Shown here: piece after piece, positions 18,736 to 27,004 of the stretch
Layout of the letters: every line of letters begins with the position of its first letter
Numbering within the stretch: position 1 is the first letter of the stretch
Program-made: the position numbers and the translations under genes
The notes under the pieces: generated by a model
Database searches by the model: none
What the model was told of the DNA's origin: nothing
The model's input: only the letters and a program-made list of their open reading frames with translations
Assembly: GCF_003852425.1 (NCBI RefSeq)
Contig: NZ_QAJN01000018.1
Location: 131,736-195,735 of the forward strand
Direction of reading: 5' to 3'
Length of the DNA stretch: 64,000 nucleotides
Origin: Paucibacter sp. KBW04
GTDB taxonomy: Bacteria; Pseudomonadota; Gammaproteobacteria; Burkholderiales; Burkholderiaceae_C

Positions 18736-19677
18736 TCATCGCAAAGGCATCCAAATCTCACTCTGCGCCTCCTGACTCGGCACATCCGGCTCCATGCTGA
18801 TGCGGCGGATGACGGGTGGGAGATCGCGCAGGGTCTCGCCGCTGGCGGGCAGCCAGTCGCGGTAGAGCCGCAAGACCTTGTCGAACAGGGCGGCGTCCGT
18901 GCCCTGGTGGCTTAAGCAGGCCCAGCGGCCAGCCGCTAGCTCGGACGCTTCCAGGCCTTGGCTGTTGCCCGCCAACTCGCCACGATGGCCCTCGGGCAGG
19001 CCGGCACCCAGGCCGATGCGCCAAAGTTGTGGGTCCACCTGTTCGGGGTCGTCGAAGAGGATGTTGTAGGTGGCGCTGCGACTGGGCGGCAGGCCGTTCT
19101 CGCGCCGCCAGTCGCGAAAGCGCTGCAGGCTTTGCGGCAAGTTCGCGGGCGGGCCTTGGTGGATCAGCAAGGCGATGGGAATGGCCGGCTGCTGGGGCAG
19201 GATGCGAACCTGGTCTTGGAAGTCGGCGGCATCGCTCGAAGGGCTGCTATTCATCATGGCGTGAAAATTCTCGGTCAAGGCTTGGAACTGCGCGAGTGCG
19301 GGCCAGTCGGGCTGGCGCGCGCTGCGGCGCAGGGCGGAGGGCGTGAGCCCCAGTTCACGACGAAAAACGCGGCTCAGGCTCTCCGGGCTCTCATAACCAC
19401 AGGCCAGGGCAATCTCCAGCACCGTCAGCTGCGGCCGGTGCAGCAACCAGGCCACGGCTCTTTGCATGCGGCTCATCAGCACATACCTCGCCAGCGGCAT
19501 GCCTAGCAGGGCGCGGAACTGGCGGTGGAAATGGCAGGGCGAGCTGGCGGCCAGGGCGCTGAGTGCTTGCAAGTTCAGCGCCGCCTCGGGTTGGCGGTCG
19601 ATCTGGCTCAGCACGGCCTGCATGCGGGCGTGCATTCGCTGTGCGGGGCTCGGCGGGGTCAAAGAATCGGTCTTCAT
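18736..19677 (-). CDS. AraC-family regulator with GyrI-like effector domain
   Basis: A 313-residue regulator. The N-terminal AraC-type double helix-turn-helix spans about residues 15-120 (second HTH around CGYESPESLSRVFRRELGLTP). The C-terminal half (about 155-313) is a GyrI-like/SoxS-regulator ligand-binding domain. Proteins of this layout (Rob, BltR-like) sense small hydrophobic or cationic compounds and often control efflux or resistance genes. Its target is not evident; neither neighbour is an efflux pump. It is divergent from proA. Confidence 0.85.
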   Translation of the reverse strand: MKTDSLTPPSPAQRMHARMQAVLSQIDRQPEAALNLQALSALAASSPCHFHRQFRALLGMPLARYVLMSRMQRAVAWLLHRPQLTVLEIALACGYESPESLSRVFRRELGLTPSALRRSARQPDWPALAQFQALTENFHAMMNSSPSSDAADFQDQVRILPQQPAIPIALLIHQGPPANLPQSLQRFRDWRRENGLPPSRSATYNILFDDPEQVDPQLWRIGLGAGLPEGHRGELAGNSQGLEASELAAGRWACLSHQGTDAALFDKVLRLYRDWLPASGETLRDLPPVIRRISMEPDVPSQEAQSEIWMPLR

Positions 19678-19769
19678 CGTGGCTTGAATCTAGCTGCCTA
19701 CGCGTGATTTGACCTGACCGTTCTTGACTTGCTAAGCGTCCCGCCGTGCGCATGGCCGAGAATCGGGGC

Positions 19770-21119
19770 ATGAGCAAGAACAAAGCCCCCGCCAAAGCCC
19801 TCGCCAAAACCGTTGCCAAATCTGCAGCCAAGCCTGTCAGCAGCGCCCCGGACCTGAGCGTCTATATGCAGGATTTAGGCAAGGCCGCCCGCCAAGCCGC
19901 CAGCCTGATGGCCGCTGCGCCCACCGCGCCCAAGAACAAGGCCTTGCTGGCCCTGGCGCGGCGCCTGCGCGCGGCCGGCAGCGGTCTGGCCAAGGCCAAT
20001 GCCAAGGATGTGGCCGCCGCCAAAAAGGCGGGCCTGGCCGCGCCCCTGGTGGACCGGCTCAAGCTCACGCCCGAGATCATCGAAACCGTGGCCCTGGGCT
20101 GCGAGCAGATCGCCGCCATGCCCGACCCGGTGGGTGAGATCAGCGGCCTCAAGCGCCGGCCCAGCGGCATCTCGGTCGGCCAGATGCGCGTGCCCCTGGG
20201 CGTGTTCGGCATGATTTATGAGAGCCGCCCCAATGTGACCATCGAGGCCGCCTCGCTGGCGATCAAGAGCGGCAATGCCTGCGTTCTGCGCGGTGGCTCG
20301 GAGGCGATTCACTCCAATCTGGCACTGGCCGAAATCGTCTCGGCGGCCCTGGCCGAGGCAGGCCTGCCTAGCACCGCCGTCCAGCTGATCAAGACCACCG
20401 ACCGCGCTGCCGTGGGCCTGCTGATCACCGCGCCCGAGCATGTGGACGTGATCATCCCGCGCGGCGGCAAGAGCTTGATCGAGCGCATCACGGCCGAGGC
20501 CAAGGTGCCCGTGATCAAGCATCTGGACGGCAACTGCCACAGCTATGTCGATGCTGAGGTGGACTTTGATCAGGCGCTCAAGATCATCGTCAACGCCAAG
20601 ACGCAAAAGGTCAGCCCCTGCAATGCCACCGAGTCCTTGCTGGTGCATGTGGAAAGCGCGGCCGACTTTCTGCCCATCGTCGGCCACCTGCTGGCCGACA
20701 AGGGCGTGGAGCTGCGCGGCTGCCCGCGTACTCTGGCCCTGCTAGGCCCCATCAAGGGCGCCAAAATCCGCGCCGCTACCGAGGCCGATTGGAGCGAGGA
20801 ATACCTGGCGCTCATCCTCAGCATCAAGGTCGTGGACAGCTTGGACGAGGCGATTGAACACATCAACCGCTATGGCTCGCACCACACCGATGCCATCCTC
20901 ACCACCAACCATGCCCATGCCATGCGCTTTTTGCGCGAGGTCGATTCGGCCAGCGTGATGGTCAACACCAGCACCCGTTTTGCCGATGGCTTTGAGTACG
21001 GCCTGGGCGCGGAGATCGGCATCTCCACCGACAAGCTGCATGCCCGCGGCCCCGTCGGTCTGGAGGGTTTGACTTCGCTGAAGTGGGTGGTGTTGGGCCA
21101 GGGCGAGGTGCGGAGCTGA
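19770..21119 (+). CDS. proA: Glutamate-5-semialdehyde dehydrogenase (gamma-glutamyl phosphate reductase)
   Basis: A 449-residue enzyme of proline synthesis that reduces gamma-glutamyl phosphate to glutamate-5-semialdehyde with NADPH. An N-terminal Lys/Ala/Pro-rich extension (about 28 residues) precedes the conserved core starting [14 protein letters not shown]. Recognisable blocks are [20 protein letters not shown], the catalytic Cys in [14 protein letters not shown], and the C-terminal [16 protein letters not shown]. Start ATG 19770; GTG 19746 is possible but lacks a better site. proB is not adjacent. It converges with the CIS operon, with only 12 nt between stops and no obvious terminator. 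Confidence 0.95.
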   Translation: MSKNKAPAKALAKTVAKSAAKPVSSAPDLSVYMQDLGKAARQAASLMAAAPTAPKNKALLALARRLRAAGSGLAKANAKDVAAAKKAGLAAPLVDRLKLTPEIIETVALGCEQIAAMPDPVGEISGLKRRPSGISVGQMRVPLGVFGMIYESRPNVTIEAASLAIKSGNACVLRGGSEAIHSNLALAEIVSAALAEAGLPSTAVQLIKTTDRAAVGLLITAPEHVDVIIPRGGKSLIERITAEAKVPVIKHLDGNCHSYVDAEVDFDQALKIIVNAKTQKVSPCNATESLLVHVESAADFLPIVGHLLADKGVELRGCPRTLALLGPIKGAKIRAATEADWSEEYLALILSIKVVDSLDEAIEHINRYGSHHTDAILTTNHAHAMRFLREVDSASVMVNTSTRFADGFEYGLGAEIGISTDKLHARGPVGLEGLTSLKWVVLGQGEVRS

Positions 21120-21131
21120 CGGTGACTTTTT

Positions 21132-21620
21132 TCAGCCCAGGAACTTGCCCATGCGGCCCAGCTCGGTGCTGAGTAGCTTGTCCATGGCCTCCAGCTGTTT
21201 GGCTGTGGCTTCCGCGGATTTTTGATCGGCAGCCGCCTGCACCGCGGCTGATTCGAGCTGTTTCTTGAGCGCTGGGTCGCCCTCCTGCAGGCGCTTGAGG
21301 CCTGCGCTTTTGAGCGCGCTGCTCAGGTCCTGCTTCTCGGTCTTCAAGGTCTCGGCCTGCAAGCGGGCGCGTTGGCTCAAGGCAGCCAGCCCCGCCTGGG
21401 CCTGGGCTTGAAAGGCGGCCAAGCTGTCGCCGCCTGCGGCCTTGCCTGTGCCCAGCTCGCTGCCCTCGGGCAAGAGCAACATGCTGCCCAGTTCCAGCTT
21501 GGCCAGGTTCAGATGGGGGTTGAGCTTTTTGATTTGGGCCAGCGCGCTGCTGTTGCCGCTGCCCAGCTGCTGGCTCAAGGCTTGCAGATCGGCGGCCTTG
21601 TTGAGGTGAATGAAACGCAT
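21132..21620 (-). CDS. LysM-like/coiled-coil protein at the end of the CIS operon
   Basis: A 162-residue protein. The first 55 residues resemble a LysM module: a repeated 'address' helix, a stretch of NPHLNLAKLELGSMLLLPE, and a typical LysM ending. The rest (about 65-160) is a charged Ala/Gln/Lys/Glu-rich helix with coiled-coil periodicity. No catalytic motif is seen. As the last gene of the operon, 27 nt after the beta-helix gene, it could be a structural adaptor, a short tape-measure-like helix or a cargo. None of these can be favoured from sequence. Confidence 0.65.
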   Translation of the reverse strand: MRFIHLNKAADLQALSQQLGSGNSSALAQIKKLNPHLNLAKLELGSMLLLPEGSELGTGKAAGGDSLAAFQAQAQAGLAALSQRARLQAETLKTEKQDLSSALKSAGLKRLQEGDPALKKQLESAAVQAAADQKSAEATAKQLEAMDKLLSTELGRMGKFLG

Positions 21621-21647
21621 GGTGTTTGACTCCGACGAATGCTCGCG

Positions 21648-24600
21648 TTAGGCAATGAGGTTGAGCGGCTGCATTTCCGCCTTGAGCGGGGCCTGAATGC
21701 TGCGCGTGGTGATATTGCCCAGGGCCGTGACCTGGGCGTTTTTGTCTTGCACCTGGATCGACACCTCGCCCCCGCGCACCCGGTTGGCGCTGAGGAGGAC
21801 GATGGGGCTGTCCAGTTGCACCACCACCTCACCGGGGTTGGCGCGCAGCTCGCAGCGGTTGTCGCTGAATAGCAGCTCGCCCTCGGCTTGGATGTAAACG
21901 GCCGGGCTGCGGCCGCGCGCGCTCAAGGTATTGCCCAGCACCGAGGCGCAGACGCCTTCGGCGGCCAGGGCGTCCCCAGCGATCAGCTTGCGGGCTTGGC
22001 GGATGAAGGCCCGGCCGGCCTGCATCACCAGGCTGCGCCGCTCGTCCAGCTTGACGGCCCGCTGCGCGCCCACCGCCGCCTGGCCAGCCAGGCCGGGCGC
22101 TTGCGTCAAGCCGGTGATCAGCAGGGCCAGGACGTTGAGCCGGCTGGGGGCCTCGCTGCTTTGCAGATCGCGCTCCACATGGTTGCCCAAGACCTCGGCC
22201 TGCTCCAGCGGCGCGCGCAAGGCCAGGCCCAACACCGCGCCGCCAAAGCCGCTGGCGACTTCATCCTGCGGGCCGATATCGCTGAGCAGGTTGTGCAGCA
22301 GGCGTGGATGGGCCACGTCAAAGGCATGAATGCCCGCCACCAACTGCTTGTCTTGGCCCGCTCGCAAACCGATGCCGCGCAGGCTGTTGCCGGCCACGGT
22401 GACTTGATCGCTGCGCTGCAAGCCTATGCCCAGCAGCAGGCGCTCGGGGTCGGTGTCGCGGCCGCCGCTGAGGCTGTCGATGGCGCTGATCTGGTTGTTC
22501 TCAATCACCAGGCTCTGCGCACTGGCGGCATCGCGCATGACGATGCCATTGCCGCAATGGTCGATCAGATTGAGCTTGATCAGCAAGCTGGAGACCGGCG
22601 CGGTGATCAAGATGCCGGCCTCGGCAAAACCGCTGATCTGGTTGGACAGGATGTGGGCCTGGTCGCTGCCGGTTTTGTCCAGGCCCAGGCCTAACTCAAT
22701 GCCTGCGCCGTTCAAAACGCGCTCGCCATCGCGGCTGCATTGCAGCTTGTTCTGGCTGATGAAGGCACCGTCGGTGGCGCAGCGTATGCCGCTGCCGTGC
22801 AGGCCGAGCTGGTTGTCGCTGATGCGCAGGGCCGCACCGGGGGCGGCATAGCCCCCGGCGGCCAGGCCGACCTCGTGGCAGGCCATGACTTGGTTGCCGC
22901 TGATGCGGCTGTCCAGCAAATGGACGACGGCCCCGCGCAGTTGCAGGCCGGCTTCGGCACAGCTCATCATGTTGTCGCAGATGCGCAAGCCGGCGCAGAT
23001 CAAGGCCTCGGGCGCTTCCTTGACCCTGGGCTCCAGGGCCTGAATGCCGGTGCTGGCCAGGATCAGGTTGTGGCTGATCTCGGCCGCGCCCACCAGGCCG
23101 CTGAGGGCAATGGCCGGGGATCGGAAGTCGCTATTGCCCAGCACCGCCAGCAGCAGATCGGCCAAGCGCAGGCCCAGGGCGGTGCGTACGGCGATGGCGG
23201 CGTCGCGGCCCAGAGAGAGCACGCTCAAGCCCTCGATGGCGATGGCCGCGCTGGCTTCGATCAGGAAGGCACCGCCGGGGGTGATCAGGCGGCTGGCCGG
23301 CCCCTGGCCGTGGATGCGCAAGGAGTTGGCCCCGGCGATGCGGACCGCATCCAGCAAGACATAGTCACCCTCGTGCAAGCAGACCGTGCCGCCCTGGCTC
23401 TGCACCCGGTCCACCGCCATCTGTATCGTCAGGCGGCCGCTTGCATGGGATTCGGGGGTGACGCAGGCCGTGCACATGCAGTCGCCTCCGCCGCCCTCGG
23501 GGGGCCAGGGGTGGCGGCAGTCGCTGACGCTGCCGGCGGCCACATCCCAGATGCCCAAACGGGCGTAGTGATGGTGGACGCCGCGCGGCGGCGCGCGGTC
23601 CAGGATCTCGACCGAAGCGTCCGCTGTGCGGGCGGCAATAACCCAGAAGTCCCCGCTCTTGAAGCCGCGCCCGGCCGGATCGCTGACGCTGAAATTGACG
23701 GTAATGCCATGCTCCAGCATCAGCGTCACCGTGCTGGCGGGCACGCTGATCAGGCCGCTGGATGCGGCGGCGTCCAGGTCCTGCAGCTGCACCGGCGTGC
23801 CGCTGGCATCGGTGCGGAAGACCTTGCCTTTCTGATCCCAGCGCCGCACCCGCAGATGGCGGGCGCGGGCCTGGGTGCTGTCGGGCAGCACGGCGGGCAG
23901 GAGCGCGGCGGGCAGGGCGGGGCTGAAGCTGATGCGGCGGGTGGCGTCATCCACCGTGATGCGGCGCATCTCGCCGGGCTGCTGGTTCAGCTCGCGCCAA
24001 TCGTCGGTGATTTCCACCCAGTCCCCGCTGTTGAAGCGCAGCACCTCGTCGCGGCCCAGGCTGTCCAGCTCCAGCACGCTGGCCGAGACAATGCTGGCCA
24101 CGCCCGTGGCCACGCTGGCGTTCTCGCGCGACCATTTGAAGGTGGCCGTGCCCAGCTGGCCGGGGTCGTGAATCTCCACCCGGTAGAGCTGGTTCTCCAG
24201 CCCCCGGTAGCCGCCGGTGGGCGGCAGCTCGCAGGGGTTGTCGCTGGGGGCAACCTCGTAGCTGCCGCTGCTCAGCCGCCCGCTGGAGGGCGCGATCACA
24301 GCGGCCCAACCGGGCAGGTCGGCGTCCGGCGTGGCGCAGCTGCTGTTGGCGGCCTCATTCGCCAGCACCCGAACCTGCCAGGCGGTTTGCTGGCGCGAGC
24401 TGGTTTCCACGCCCAGGGCGGATTCGACCAGATCGGGCTGCTGCAAATGCGTCAGTTCGCGCTGCCATACATCCAGATAGACCAGATGCCGCCCGGCCGT
24501 GGGCAGGGCGGCGGGCTGGGGCCAGTAGGGCTGCTGGGCGTAGCTGAGCGGGTCGGCGAATTGGGCTTCAGCCAGCAAGGGGTCGAACAGGCGCTTGGCG

Positions 24601-24890
24601 TTGAGCGCCGAGGGCGCGCCATGGTTCTCCGCCAGCAGGCCGTCCACGTACAAACGGCCTTTCTCGATCTGCAGGCCACCGGCCACGGCGCTGATCTTGA
24701 AGGCCTGCGGCGTGGTGGCGGAGACCGTGGCCGGCCCCAGGGTGTCGCTGGCCAGGGCGCGTAGGCGGCGGTCGATCAGGGCCACCAGCTCATTGGCGTC
24801 GGCGTCCAACAGCACGGCCCCTTGCTTGAGGTTCAGGCCGGCGTAATCGAGCAGCGGGTTGTGGCGGATACGGGAGAGATCGGTGCTCAT
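21648..24890 (-). CDS. Large right-handed beta-helix protein (DUF6519-like N-terminus), CIS-associated
   Basis: A 1,080-residue protein. About residues 1-470 form a Trp/Asp-rich module starting with SRIRHNPLLDYAGLNLKQG, matching DUF6519-like proteins found in phage-tail-like clusters. After a Cys-rich hinge (CMCTACV, near 480) comes a right-handed parallel beta-helix (about 490-1075), seen as repeating IxxNxI and LxISDNQL units. Such folds serve in tail spikes and carbohydrate-binding proteins, so an external receptor-binding or anchoring part is plausible. No catalytic residues of polysaccharide lyases can be assigned. Start ATG 24890 has GAGG about 13 nt upstream; an in-frame TTG at 24929 is also possible. 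Confidence 0.75.
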   Translation of the reverse strand: MSTDLSRIRHNPLLDYAGLNLKQGAVLLDADANELVALIDRRLRALASDTLGPATVSATTPQAFKISAVAGGLQIEKGRLYVDGLLAENHGAPSALNAKRLFDPLLAEAQFADPLSYAQQPYWPQPAALPTAGRHLVYLDVWQRELTHLQQPDLVESALGVETSSRQQTAWQVRVLANEAANSSCATPDADLPGWAAVIAPSSGRLSSGSYEVAPSDNPCELPPTGGYRGLENQLYRVEIHDPGQLGTATFKWSRENASVATGVASIVSASVLELDSLGRDEVLRFNSGDWVEITDDWRELNQQPGEMRRITVDDATRRISFSPALPAALLPAVLPDSTQARARHLRVRRWDQKGKVFRTDASGTPVQLQDLDAAASSGLISVPASTVTLMLEHGITVNFSVSDPAGRGFKSGDFWVIAARTADASVEILDRAPPRGVHHHYARLGIWDVAAGSVSDCRHPWPPEGGGGDCMCTACVTPESHASGRLTIQMAVDRVQSQGGTVCLHEGDYVLLDAVRIAGANSLRIHGQGPASRLITPGGAFLIEASAAIAIEGLSVLSLGRDAAIAVRTALGLRLADLLLAVLGNSDFRSPAIALSGLVGAAEISHNLILASTGIQALEPRVKEAPEALICAGLRICDNMMSCAEAGLQLRGAVVHLLDSRISGNQVMACHEVGLAAGGYAAPGAALRISDNQLGLHGSGIRCATDGAFISQNKLQCSRDGERVLNGAGIELGLGLDKTGSDQAHILSNQISGFAEAGILITAPVSSLLIKLNLIDHCGNGIVMRDAASAQSLVIENNQISAIDSLSGGRDTDPERLLLGIGLQRSDQVTVAGNSLRGIGLRAGQDKQLVAGIHAFDVAHPRLLHNLLSDIGPQDEVASGFGGAVLGLALRAPLEQAEVLGNHVERDLQSSEAPSRLNVLALLITGLTQAPGLAGQAAVGAQRAVKLDERRSLVMQAGRAFIRQARKLIAGDALAAEGVCASVLGNTLSARGRSPAVYIQAEGELLFSDNRCELRANPGEVVVQLDSPIVLLSANRVRGGEVSIQVQDKNAQVTALGNITTRSIQAPLKAEMQPLNLIA

Positions 24891-24920
24891 GGTGAGAGTC
24901 CTCGGTCCATCAATCGGTCT

Positions 24921-24942
24921 ATCAATCAATCAATCAATCAAT
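24921..24942. repeat. Tetranucleotide tandem repeat (ATCA)5
   Basis: Five perfect ATCA copies plus a partial sixth (TTGA units on the coding strand). The repeat contains the stop codon of the upstream gene (24938-24940) and lies in the short gap before the beta-helix gene. Copy-number change would alter intergenic spacing but not the upstream C-terminus. Confidence 0.9.
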
Positions 24943-27004
24943 TGGCGAAAAAGAGCCCGGCGTGCAGGCCAAAGCGCAGGTATTCGTCCAGGCGCAGGCG
25001 CAGATTGCTTTCGCGCTGAGCCTGGAACAGCTCGTGCAAGACGCCCATCTCGCTGCCGTCGTCGGCGCCCTCCAGCAAGGCTTTGCCGCTGGCGCGGCGC
25101 AGCTGGCCATAAGCGGGCTCGCCGTAGCGCAGGCTGCTGAACTGCGGGATCACAGCGGGCTGCTCCTGGCTGGGCTGGCAGTGGTGGCGGCGCGGCGTGA
25201 TCGAACCCGGCGGGATGTAGGAGAAGCGCACACAGCCCTCCTGGCGGCGCTGCGCCCGCAGCGGATGGGCCCAGATTTCGGCGGGGGCGGCGCCTAAGCT
25301 GGCGTGCAGAATGCTGTTGGACACCAGGCGCAGCAGCTGGGCATGCACCTTGCCGATGAGGGTGCATTGCAGCGTGCTCAGCTCGGCCCCGGCCTGGCCC
25401 AGGCCGTCGCCATCGAAGGCAGTGTTGCTGGGCGAGCCGGCGTCGATGATGCAGTCTTGCAGCGTCACCGTGGCCCCGGCCACCACTTGCAGAGGGCCGC
25501 AGATGCAGCGCTCCAGCCTGATCTTGGCAAAGGGGTGGAGCACGCGCAGGCTGGGCGCGCCGGGCGAGGCGGGGCTGCCGTCGGGATTGAGCGTCAGGCC
25601 GGGGACCAGGGTGCAATCGCGCAGGGTGATTTCACGCGGCTCGCTGTCCGCGCCCAGGGGCAGGACCAGGGCGCCGCCGCTGATCACTAGGCCCTCGATC
25701 AGGACTTGCGAGCGAGCGCCTAAATTCAGCGTGAGATCGCCGCTGGCGGCCAGCAGGGGGCGGCAGCCCTGGGCGGCGCTGATCACCAGGCTGTGGCCGC
25801 TGGCGCCGGGGCTCGTCACTGCGTCGATTTCGATGCTGGGGTCCTGCTCATAGCGCAGGCTGTCTTGCACCAGCAGGCGGCCGCCCTGGCGCAGATCGTC
25901 CAGCGCGGGCTGCCAGGCCTGGGATTGGGCCACGCTGCGCTGCGTGCCTAGCTCCGCGCCGCCGGGCTGGCGGGCGTATTCGCCGCCGCCGATCAGGCTG
26001 GGCTGGCCGTAGTGGAATGTGGCCAGCAGAGGCCCGTCGCTGGCCGCGCCCAGCAGCACCCGACCGCGCTCGGGGTCCAGGCCGATCTGGCCTGGGACGA
26101 GATCGTTCTCGTGGTTCCAGGCGATGAGCACGCCGTTGATGTCGAGGATGTCGCGCAGATCGCAGATGCGGATCTCGCTCAGCGGCACCGGCGTGGCCGG
26201 TGGGCGCAGCAGCTGGATGCTTTTGCCGGGGCCGTAGTCCAGGCCTGGGTCTTGCGCCAGCAGGCGAATCTTCAGCGCCTCGGGCACGTTGGCGGGCTGG
26301 GCCAACTGGCTGATGTCCGCCTCGGGCTGGGCATCGCGGAAGAGCTGCAAATCCGCGCCCAGGGGGTTGAGCCGCCAGCGCCTGCCGCTGCCGTCCAGCG
26401 GGTCGGGCCGCAAGGGCTGGGCGCTCAGGCGCAGGGCTTGCATGCGCCACAGAAAGAGGCCGATATTGGGGATGTTGTAGCGGCCCGAGCCGGCCTCGGG
26501 GCGGCGCATCTCGGCCAGGTGCTGGGTGCTGTTGAAGGGGCCGCCCAGGCGCAGCAGGGCGGCCTCATTGCGCAGATCGGCGCAGGCCGGGGCATGTAGG
26601 CGCGGGTGGCGCATATGCTGGCTGGTGGCCAGCAGCTCGAAGAACTCGACCGCCCGGCTGGGCCAGCCGCTCACATCCTGGGCCAGTTCTTCCAGCATCA
26701 GTGCCGTGCCCTTGCGGCGGCGGAAGGCGATGGTGTGGGCCACCTCAGCGCGCGGCGAGGCCACGCTGGGCACGACGCCATGCAGGGGGCGGTAGCCAAT
26801 CAGATCGCCGATGTAGGGCGCTACCCAGTCGGCGCAGGTTTCGATGAACTGGTCGTCCAGCAGCTGGTCCAGGTCTTCTTCCAGTACCTCCAACTCGCGC
26901 GCCAGCACGGCGAGCAGGGCTTGCAGGGGGGCGCCCTGCTGGGCATCGCGGATGCGATGCACGGCGGGCAGCAGTTGGTAGAGGCGTTCGGCGGTGGGGC
27001 TCAT
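24938..27004 (-). CDS. Tail-protein-I-like baseplate protein with beta-helix C-terminus
   Basis: A 688-residue protein. The N-terminal 120 residues (LYQLLPAVHRIRDA, a long acidic helix, then DWVAPYIGDLIGYRPL) match the phage tail protein I/P2 gpI-like domain that joins baseplate wedges to tail fibres. Residues about 380-620 are a beta-helix-like region with repeated IRLERCIC and VTLQDCIID units; the C-terminal part includes a FSYIPPGSITPRRHHCQP stretch. In Afp/PVC-type systems the equivalent slot is the outer baseplate protein (Pvc12-like). ATG 27004 overlaps the previous stop by four bases. Confidence 0.75.
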   Translation of the reverse strand: MSPTAERLYQLLPAVHRIRDAQQGAPLQALLAVLARELEVLEEDLDQLLDDQFIETCADWVAPYIGDLIGYRPLHGVVPSVASPRAEVAHTIAFRRRKGTALMLEELAQDVSGWPSRAVEFFELLATSQHMRHPRLHAPACADLRNEAALLRLGGPFNSTQHLAEMRRPEAGSGRYNIPNIGLFLWRMQALRLSAQPLRPDPLDGSGRRWRLNPLGADLQLFRDAQPEADISQLAQPANVPEALKIRLLAQDPGLDYGPGKSIQLLRPPATPVPLSEIRICDLRDILDINGVLIAWNHENDLVPGQIGLDPERGRVLLGAASDGPLLATFHYGQPSLIGGGEYARQPGGAELGTQRSVAQSQAWQPALDDLRQGGRLLVQDSLRYEQDPSIEIDAVTSPGASGHSLVISAAQGCRPLLAASGDLTLNLGARSQVLIEGLVISGGALVLPLGADSEPREITLRDCTLVPGLTLNPDGSPASPGAPSLRVLHPFAKIRLERCICGPLQVVAGATVTLQDCIIDAGSPSNTAFDGDGLGQAGAELSTLQCTLIGKVHAQLLRLVSNSILHASLGAAPAEIWAHPLRAQRRQEGCVRFSYIPPGSITPRRHHCQPSQEQPAVIPQFSSLRYGEPAYGQLRRASGKALLEGADDGSEMGVLHELFQAQRESNLRLRLDEYLRFGLHAGLFFAN

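Noticed and set aside
22740..24764. A 674-codon open frame on the plus strand opposite the beta-helix gene
   Set aside because: It is antisense to a coding sequence with clear domains; high GC keeps the opposite frame open. Its composition (Gln/Ala/Gly/His-rich) is typical of such shadow frames. The same applies to 1382-4198 (minus) opposite topB and 4803-6185 (minus) opposite the kinase.
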